NCBI RefSeq assembly: GCF_001949145.1
Contig: NW_019091485.1
Span: forward strand, 816,826-834,727
Length of the DNA stretch: 17,902 nucleotides
Reading direction: 5' to 3'
DNA from: Acanthaster planci
Taxonomy: Eukaryota > Echinodermata > Asteroidea > Valvatida > Acanthasteridae
Shown here: positions 17,101-17,902 of the stretch, piece after piece
Position numbering within the stretch: position 1 is the stretch's first letter
Layout: each line of letters starts with the position of its first letter
Translations under genes and position numbers: made by a program
The notes under the pieces: model-generated
The model's input: only the letters and a program-made list of their open reading frames with translations
What the model was told of the DNA's origin: nothing
Database searches by the model: none

Positions 17101-17840
17101 GTCAGTTTTGTTGACCATTAGGGTTATACCTTCATCATAGTGAGAATTGGGCCAAATATATGCTACTATAAAAAGGTACAGAGATATCATCGTACACTGT
17201 ATGTTTGTCATGCCGGCCTACGTGTTTATACAGTCAGTTAGCAAAGTTGGATGTGATCCAACTCTACCAACCGTCTCTGCCCATGTTGACATCAGGCATG
17301 ATATTCAATGAATATCATCAAGGACAGTTCTACAATGCTGCCTGCATCTGTTTACGTCAACAATGAAACCTGGCTTTACGTGTGACACAAACACTCACTC
17401 TGCCTTGATCTCTGCCGTGTGTCCCAAGTTGATGACTCTGCCCAGGGTATTCTCCTCCCCAGGAAGTACCAAATGTACAGACTTGAATTTCACTTTCTCT
17501 GACCTCTCCAGATCCCGCTGGGTCCAGTCAATAAAGACGGACAGAGCACCCTCTTTGGTCCGCAGCAAGCTAGCCTTTGCAGGAGTAGGCACTGCTGCAA
17601 TGTCTCTGTAGATGCTAGTTGCTTCATCGAGACTCGGGTACAAAGAACGCGCTGAAGGCTAAGATAAACAGCACAGCAATCGATTACGATCAGCATTTGG
17701 TAACAACCGTAAAAAGCTATACACCACCAGATGACAGGAAATGAAGTCTTCCTAACCCTTTTTCTGACCTATTTGCGGTACATTCTATCAAGGAGGTTCA
17801 GCAAACAATACTTACATGTATTTAGAACATGTATCTTCAT
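2023..17840 (-). CDS. APEH: Acylaminoacyl-peptidase (APEH), whole spliced gene, 22 coding exons
   Basis: This cytosolic serine peptidase (S9C family) removes N-acylated, typically N-acetylated, amino acids from the ends of blocked peptides. Human APEH is a 732-residue protein with a beta-propeller that gates access to an alpha/beta-hydrolase domain. Twenty-two exons with GT-AG borders join in phase to 2205 nt, or 734 residues plus stop. Recognisable segments, in order, are the N-terminal DWTQRDLER, the propeller segments [13 protein letters not shown] and PRFSPD, the oxyanion [17 protein letters not shown], the nucleophile motif GGSHGGF (Ser590), GSTDIPDW, Asp679 in GAVDLRVP, and His711 in NCHGLAK. 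Spacing of the triad matches human Ser587, Asp675 and His707 to within a residue. Exon 9 exists in two alternative copies. Identification is secure; exon 1 is the weakest part. Confidence 0.95.
2123..2770 (-). other. APEH intron 21
   Basis: Donor GTAAGT, acceptor TTTCAG. It contains a small inverted-repeat structure at 2534-2608, listed separately. Nothing else is recognised. Confidence 0.9.
2534..2608. repeat. 75-bp hairpin with central palindrome
   Basis: The ends CTAATCTCGG (2534-2543) and CCGAGATTAG (2599-2608) are perfect 10-bp inverted repeats. Inside lies an exact 18-bp palindrome, ACCATGTAATTACATGGT, at 2548-2565. It could be a tiny MITE remnant or a foldback sequence in intron 21. 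Confidence 0.55.
2771..2877 (-). CDS. APEH: APEH exon 21: catalytic Asp
   Basis: The exon covers residues 667-701 plus two bases of codon 702. Acceptor CTTGCCTCAG, donor GTAAGT. The peptide begins [20 protein letters not shown] and continues [15 protein letters not shown]. Human APEH has the same block as GQEDRRVPFKQGMEYYRALK. Asp679 (codon 2839-2841) is the catalytic acid. Without splicing, the frame meets a stop (TAA) inside the donor. Confidence 0.96.
2878..3920 (-). other. APEH intron 20
   Basis: This is a 1043-nt intron. It has a purine-rich A/G tract at about 3147-3186 and an 11-bp inverted repeat pair, TATCTCAGAGG (3667-3677) and CCTCTGAGATA (3774-3784), which may be chance. There is no coding signal. 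Confidence 0.85.
3921..4026 (-). CDS. APEH: APEH exon 20
   Basis: The exon covers residues 632-666 plus one base of the split Trp631 codon. Acceptor ACTTTCCAG, donor GTACAG (a weaker site). The peptide runs [12 protein letters not shown], then [20 protein letters not shown], matching human VVEAGFPF and the WAEMLDKSPIRYIPQVK region of the hydrolase domain between nucleophile and acid. The joint with exon 19 rebuilds the conserved IPDW. Confidence 0.94.
4027..4353 (-). other. APEH intron 19
   Basis: This 327-nt AT-rich intron has a consensus GTAAGT donor. I see no repeat or other feature in it. Confidence 0.88.
4354..4384 (-). CDS. APEH: APEH exon 19 (31-nt microexon)
   Basis: This 31-nt exon encodes [10 protein letters not shown] plus two bases of a Trp codon. 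It matches the near-invariant human block [11 protein letters not shown] exactly. Acceptor TTTTCCTACAG, donor GTAAGT. It starts at the second base of Ser621 and ends at the second base of Trp631, so it is frame-compatible only with exons 18 and 20. It is the second shortest coding piece in the gene after the proposed exon 1. Confidence 0.95.
4496..4544 (-). CDS. APEH: APEH exon 18
   Basis: The exon covers residues 605-620 plus one base of Ser621: [16 protein letters not shown]. Human APEH has TYRACVARNPVINIA here. Acceptor TATATTTTCAG, donor GTGAGT. The following intron is only 111 nt. Confidence 0.95.
4545..4967 (-). other. APEH intron 17
   Basis: This 423-nt intron is about one third occupied by the foldback element at 4779-4915. 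The remainder is unremarkable AT-rich sequence with a T-rich tract at about 4695-4710. Confidence 0.88.
4779..4915. mobile_element. Foldback/MITE-like element (about 137 bp)
   Basis: The two halves are imperfect inverted copies over nearly their whole length. Paired blocks include ATATTGTCGGT at the left end with ACCGACGATAT at the right, GGATAGTT with AACTATCC, and CACCACGAA with TTTGTGGTG. A central near-palindrome runs GTACAAAGTCTAAGGACTGTAC in part. It has no coding capacity. I could not recognise a clear target duplication or assign a superfamily. Confidence 0.6.
4968..5078 (-). CDS. APEH: APEH exon 17: catalytic Ser
   Basis: The exon covers residues 568-604, 37 whole codons. Acceptor GCATTTCCCAG, donor GTAGGT. 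The peptide [20 protein letters not shown] is followed by [17 protein letters not shown]. Ser590 (codon 5010-5012) in GGSHGGF is the nucleophile; human APEH has GGSHGGFISCHLIGQYP. A second AG inside the exon (after GCTGAC) is not the acceptor, because using it would delete the conserved helix start. Confidence 0.96.
5079..5681 (-). other. APEH intron 16
   Basis: This 603-nt AT-rich intron has donor GTAACA. No recognised repeat or coding signal is present. Confidence 0.88.
5682..5770 (-). CDS. APEH: APEH exon 16
   Basis: The exon covers residues 538-567: [20 protein letters not shown], then [10 protein letters not shown]. This is the conserved strand and loop before the nucleophile helix (human [20 protein letters not shown]). 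Acceptor CTTTTTGTAG, donor GTAACA. The first Val is completed by a G from exon 15. Confidence 0.95.
5771..6160 (-). other. APEH intron 15
   Basis: This 390-nt intron has donor GTAATC. Nothing is recognised inside it. Confidence 0.87.
6161..6241 (-). CDS. APEH: APEH exon 15: oxyanion-loop continuation
   Basis: The exon covers residues 511-537: [18 protein letters not shown], then CKLGFAVLL. Together with the His at the end of exon 14 it forms the HGGPHS oxyanion motif typical of the family. Acceptor GTCTCTTTTAG, donor GTAATC. It aligns to human GGPHSSFVTAWMLFPAMLCK without gaps through GFAVLL. Confidence 0.94.
6242..6895 (-). other. APEH intron 14
   Basis: This 654-nt intron has donor GTAAGT. 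It contains the degenerate GACTCA-rich repeat at about 6528-6672. Nothing else is recognised. Confidence 0.88.
6528..6672. repeat. Degenerate GACTCA-rich tandem repeat
   Basis: The words GGACTCAAGT, GACTCAGA, GACTCAAC and their complement-like counterpart (CTTGAGGCTTGTGACTCAG) recur irregularly over about 145 bp. The pattern looks like a decayed minisatellite or the internal part of a mobile element. No exact period can be assigned by eye. Confidence 0.55.
6896..6979 (-). CDS. APEH: APEH exon 14: start of hydrolase domain
   Basis: The exon covers residues 483-510 plus one base: [20 protein letters not shown] then PPLIVLPH. It matches human GLDFEAILLQPG and PMVVMPHGG. It holds the first strands of the alpha/beta-hydrolase domain and the His of the oxyanion motif. 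Acceptor GATTGTGCAG, donor GTAAGT. Confidence 0.95.
6980..7280 (-). other. APEH intron 13
   Basis: This 301-nt intron has donor GTGAGT. No feature is seen. Confidence 0.88.
7281..7419 (-). CDS. APEH: APEH exon 13
   Basis: The exon covers residues 437-482 plus one base: [46 protein letters not shown]. It corresponds to human VGFLPSAGKEQSVLWVSLEE through IHWGIRVLQPPPEQ, the last propeller segment and linker. The exon begins GTG right after an AAG acceptor (TTTGTGTGAAG). Donor GTGAGT. Confidence 0.92.
7420..8376 (-). other. APEH intron 12
   Basis: This is a 957-nt intron. Between about 7746 and 7915 the plus strand repeatedly shows variants of GGTTGCTATGG (for example at 7784, 7805, 7858 and 7903). 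This may be a degraded repeat. No coding signal is present. Confidence 0.85.
8377..8517 (-). CDS. APEH: APEH exon 12
   Basis: The exon covers residues 390-436, 47 whole codons. The peptide begins [18 protein letters not shown] and continues [29 protein letters not shown]. It aligns with human DLFAVDTQVGTVTSLTAGG, SWKLLTIDQDLMVAQFSTPS. It supplies late beta-propeller strands. Acceptor TTTTTTTGAACAG, donor GTAGGT. Confidence 0.94.
8727..8836 (-). CDS. APEH: APEH exon 11
   Basis: The exon covers residues 353-389: [20 protein letters not shown], then [17 protein letters not shown]. The human counterpart is the segment ending CWSADSQRVVFDSAQRSRQ; the CW plus (S)DxxRLVL core is a typical propeller-blade signature. 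Acceptor TTTGTGTTTAG, donor GTAACA. It is joined to exon 12 across a 209-nt intron. Confidence 0.93.
8837..9320 (-). other. APEH intron 10
   Basis: This 484-nt intron has donor GTACAA. Nothing beyond AT-rich sequence is recognised. Confidence 0.87.
9321..9378 (-). CDS. APEH: APEH exon 10
   Basis: The exon covers residues 334-352 plus one base: [19 protein letters not shown]. It matches human YDWYTKVTSVVVDVV. Acceptor TTTTCCTAACAG, donor GTACAA. It requires an upstream exon ending on a whole codon, which both exon 9 copies do and exon 8 does not. Confidence 0.95.
9379..9936 (-). other. APEH intron 9 (9b to 10)
   Basis: This 558-nt intron lies after exon copy 9b, with donor GTAAGG. I looked for a third exon 9 copy and saw none. 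Confidence 0.87.
9937..10058 (-). CDS. APEH: APEH alternative exon 9b (tandem duplicate)
   Basis: This 122-nt exon copy lies nearer the 3' end of the gene. Acceptor TTGTTGTCACTAG, donor GTAAGG. After the G from exon 8 it encodes 41 residues: [41 protein letters not shown]. It occupies residues 293-333 of the propeller. It keeps PHHxCSQ as in human APEH. Relative to 9a it is more basic (extra Lys at exon positions 5, 8 and 19). Entered in the phase left by 9a it reads AGG TAC TGA, an immediate stop, so it must replace 9a rather than follow it. Confidence 0.9.
10146..10267 (-). CDS. APEH: APEH alternative exon 9a (tandem duplicate)
   Basis: This 122-nt exon copy lies nearer the 5' end of the gene. 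Acceptor TTTTGTAAACAG, donor GTAAGG. After the G from exon 8 it encodes [41 protein letters not shown] (residues 293-333). It keeps the SPDQ seen in human APEH, while 9b keeps the following PHHxCSQ. It differs from 9b at 11 of 41 positions with no gap. The PRFSPD...KLVYL pattern is a typical propeller-blade hairpin. It is uninterrupted and splice-competent, so there is no sign of decay. Confidence 0.92.
10268..10679 (-). other. APEH intron 8
   Basis: This 412-nt intron has donor GTGAGT. A plus-strand G-rich stretch lies at about 10357-10440. Intron sequence just upstream of exon 9a resembles that upstream of 9b. No other feature is seen. Confidence 0.87.
10680..10720 (-). CDS. APEH: APEH exon 8 (41-nt exon)
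   Basis: The exon encodes [13 protein letters not shown] with a split Arg codon at its start and one base of Glu293 at its end. Human APEH has SALYYVDLIGGKCE here. Acceptor ATTATTCCAG, donor GTGAGT. It leaves one base (G), so it can join 9a (giving GAA) or 9b (giving GAG), but not exon 10. Confidence 0.94.
10918..11100. mobile_element. Compound foldback element with nested hairpins
   Basis: The outer 33-bp arms at 10918-10950 and 11068-11100 are inverted copies with only two mismatches; the core is CCTTCCTGAGGTCAGGCA. Between them sit two further hairpins. The first is an exact 18-bp pair, TTAACCCTAACACTCCTC (10955-10972) with its complement at 10996-11013. The second is an exact 10-bp pair, ATTCAAATGA (11021-11030) with TCATTTGAAT (11040-11049). 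The whole would fold like a three-armed structure. It is probably a MITE, perhaps with a second tiny TTAA-bounded insertion inside. Confidence 0.7.
11198..11800. repeat. Possible decayed TTAA-type element
   Basis: A TTAACCCTAATG start at 11198 resembles the ends of the elements at 14880 and 10955. An inner 10-bp inverted pair, CTGCTGGGTG (about 11387-11396) and CACCCAGCAG (about 11769-11778), hints at a foldback. AAGGGGTTATTG near 11793 may be a mutated right end. No clean second TTAA is present, so this is tentative. Confidence 0.3.
12153..12244 (-). CDS. APEH: APEH exon 7
   Basis: The exon covers residues 249-278 plus two bases: [20 protein letters not shown], then [10 protein letters not shown]. 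It matches human AFWAPGDAGVVFVGWWHEPF, RLGIRFCTNRR, one of the best conserved propeller stretches. Acceptor TTCATAACCAG, donor GTAAGA. Confidence 0.96.
12245..12769 (-). other. APEH intron 6
   Basis: This 525-nt intron has donor GTAAGC. No repeat or coding signal is recognised. Confidence 0.87.
12770..12907 (-). CDS. APEH: APEH exon 6
   Basis: The exon covers residues 203-248, 46 whole codons: [46 protein letters not shown]. It matches human GDQFVFYEDWGENMVSKSIP, VLCVLDVESGNISVLEGVPE. Acceptor TTGCATTGTAG, donor GTAAGC. It is joined directly to exon 5, whose last residues EPVK correspond to human QAIK. Confidence 0.96.
12908..13638 (-). other. APEH intron 5
   Basis: This 731-nt intron has donor GTAAAG. 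It contains a possible retroposon-like stretch at about 13165-13350 and a 40-odd-codon chance open frame near 13410-13540. No exon is needed here, because exons 5 and 6 join seamlessly in phase and in alignment. Confidence 0.86.
13165..13350. repeat. Possible SINE/LINE-tail-like fragment
   Basis: The plus strand reads CTTGCTCAAGGGAGTGG followed by GGGGCACTGTAACCCCTG and CAGGCACTACACCCAC. The CTTGCTCAAGGG word resembles a motif common in interspersed repeats of aquatic animals. Family and borders cannot be set by eye. Confidence 0.25.
13639..13799 (-). CDS. APEH: APEH exon 5
   Basis: The exon covers residues 149-202: [32 protein letters not shown], then a low-complexity linker [22 protein letters not shown]. 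It matches human FGCLSWSHSETHLLYVADKK, RPKAESFFQ. The Lys/Glu/Ser-rich linker replaces the human KALDVSASDDEIARLKK stretch and is the least conserved part. Acceptor TTTGTTTCTTAAAG, donor GTAAAG. Confidence 0.94.
13800..14384 (-). other. APEH intron 4
   Basis: This 585-nt intron has donor GTACGT. A short AATC/AACC microsatellite-like run lies at about 14350-14372. Nothing else is seen. Confidence 0.87.
14385..14460 (-). CDS. APEH: APEH exon 4
   Basis: The exon covers residues 124-148 plus one base: [25 protein letters not shown]. It matches human VWEKNRKLKSFNLSALEKHG, PVYED. Acceptor TTCGGTCAG, donor GTACGT. Confidence 0.94.
14461..15530 (-). other. APEH intron 3
   Basis: This 1070-nt intron has donor GTCAGT. 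It contains the TTAA-flanked element at 14880-15314 and, just beside it, a two-copy degenerate repeat (14759-14783 and 14796-14823, sharing AGTTTG and ATCTACA blocks and ending GCTGC). Confidence 0.86.
14880..15314. mobile_element. piggyBac-like MITE, TTAA-flanked (about 427 bp)
   Basis: TTAA at 14880-14883 is followed by CCCTAAC. At the far end GTTAGGG (15304-15310) precedes TTAA at 15311-15314, giving exact 7-bp inverted ends inside TTAA duplications. The interior is unusual. The word GTTGGATTTTGTGAGGTTTGGTA recurs in degenerate form at least five times (near 14922, 14969, 15012, 15096, 15188 and 15256), like a decayed tandem array. A 141-codon plus-strand open frame inside (14862-15287) has no family resemblance. 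There is no transposase. Confidence 0.6.
15531..15621 (-). CDS. APEH: APEH exon 3
   Basis: The exon supplies the last base of Glu93 and residues 94-123: [30 protein letters not shown]. Human APEH has ELLSRESPSGTMKAVLRK and GEEKQFLEVWE. Acceptor GTTCTCTCAG, donor GTCAGT. The joint with exon 2 restores the conserved E-L-L-S. Confidence 0.94.
16294..16359. repeat. 66-bp imperfect palindrome (hairpin)
   Basis: The 30-bp arms at 16294-16323 and 16330-16359 pair with two mismatches around a 6-base spacer (ATGTAC). The core CATGCGCTGCGCAGTGCAT is itself full of alternating purine-pyrimidine steps. It may be a foldback insertion or a cruciform-forming site in intron 2. Confidence 0.75.
16978..17001. 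repeat. CAAA microsatellite
   Basis: About five uninterrupted CAAA units followed by a short A run. Confidence 0.7.
17399..17651 (-). CDS. APEH: APEH exon 2
   Basis: The exon covers residues 9-92 plus two bases. The peptide includes [40 protein letters not shown] and [29 protein letters not shown] is the strongest match to human [15 protein letters not shown]. The DEATSIYR stretch aligns to human PEEAAALYR. There is no in-frame ATG in this exon, so the start lies upstream. Two acceptor AGs lie 7 bases apart (exon start 17658 or 17651). The second is chosen because it agrees in phase with the proposed exon 1. Donor GTGAGT. Confidence 0.9.
17816..17840 (-). CDS. APEH: APEH exon 1 (proposed start)
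   Basis: An ATG at 17838-17840 opens MKIHVLNT plus one base, ending at a perfect GTAAGT donor (17815-17810). Joined to the 17651 acceptor it gives a Ser codon and keeps frame. The resulting protein is 734 residues against 732 in human. The octapeptide has no strong resemblance to the human N-terminus, and the frame stays open upstream to the window edge. An upstream ATG or an entirely different first exon beyond 17902 therefore remains possible. Confidence 0.45.
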
Positions 17841-17902
17841 CGGTACGATTCCTGCTGTCTGCTGTAATGTATGCACATTTGCATGCTTCACTGTTTTTGT
17901 AC
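17841..17902 (-). other. Possible 5' UTR or promoter edge
   Basis: This is the last 62 bases upstream of the proposed start. No TATA box or initiator can be called with confidence. The window ends before the 5' end of the gene can be defined. Confidence 0.4.

Larger units (their letters stand above)
15622..17398 (-). other. APEH intron 2
   Basis: At 1777 nt this is the longest intron. Donor GTGAGT. It contains the 66-bp palindrome at 16294-16359 and a short CAAA microsatellite at about 16978-17001. A plus-strand open frame at 16179-16550 runs through the palindrome and is not credible as a gene. Confidence 0.86.

Noticed and set aside
1-17902. tRNA, rRNA, CRISPR or bacterial operon structure
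   Set aside because: No cloverleaf with A/B boxes, no ribosomal conserved blocks, no spaced direct repeats and no adjacent intact long frames were seen; the layout is plainly eukaryotic.

Overview
This window is animal (metazoan) nuclear DNA. It is AT-rich, with long non-coding stretches, consensus GT-AG splice sites and short exons that join into one conserved protein. The sequence does not fix the species. The frequent ACATGTA-type words and TTAA-flanked short elements would suit a marine invertebrate such as an amphioxus, hemichordate, echinoderm or mollusc, but that is only an impression.

Nearly everything belongs to one gene on the minus strand: acylaminoacyl-peptidase (acylamino-acid-releasing enzyme, APEH; S9C prolyl-oligopeptidase family). 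I could trace 22 coding exons from a proposed short start exon at about 17840 down to the stop codon at 2023. Joined with one copy of exon 9, they total 2205 nt, or 734 residues plus stop, close to the 732 residues of human APEH. Reading phase agrees at every junction. The N-terminal beta-propeller is encoded by exons 1-13 (about 17840 to 7281). The alpha/beta-hydrolase domain is encoded by exons 14-22 (6979 to 2023), with catalytic Ser590, Asp679 and His711 all visible.

The most striking observation is a tandem duplication of exon 9. Copy 9a is at 10146-10267 and copy 9b at 9937-10058. Both are exactly 122 nt, have the same entry and exit phase and intact splice sites, and differ at 11 of 41 encoded residues. 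Because 122 is not a multiple of 3, using both copies, or neither, brings an immediate in-frame stop. Only mutually exclusive use gives full-length enzyme. The gene therefore appears built to make two APEH isoforms that differ in one propeller blade.

The introns and the 3' flank carry several non-autonomous mobile-element candidates and foldback structures. There are two TTAA-flanked elements with CCC-starting inverted ends (1509-1930 and 14880-15314; piggyBac-like), a compound hairpin at 10918-11100 with a second TTAA-flanked hairpin inside it, a foldback element at 4779-4915, a 66-bp palindrome at 16294-16359, and a degenerate GACTCA-rich repeat near 6528-6672. I found no RNA genes and no second protein-coding gene. 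Positions 1-2022 are the gene's 3' UTR and downstream flank.
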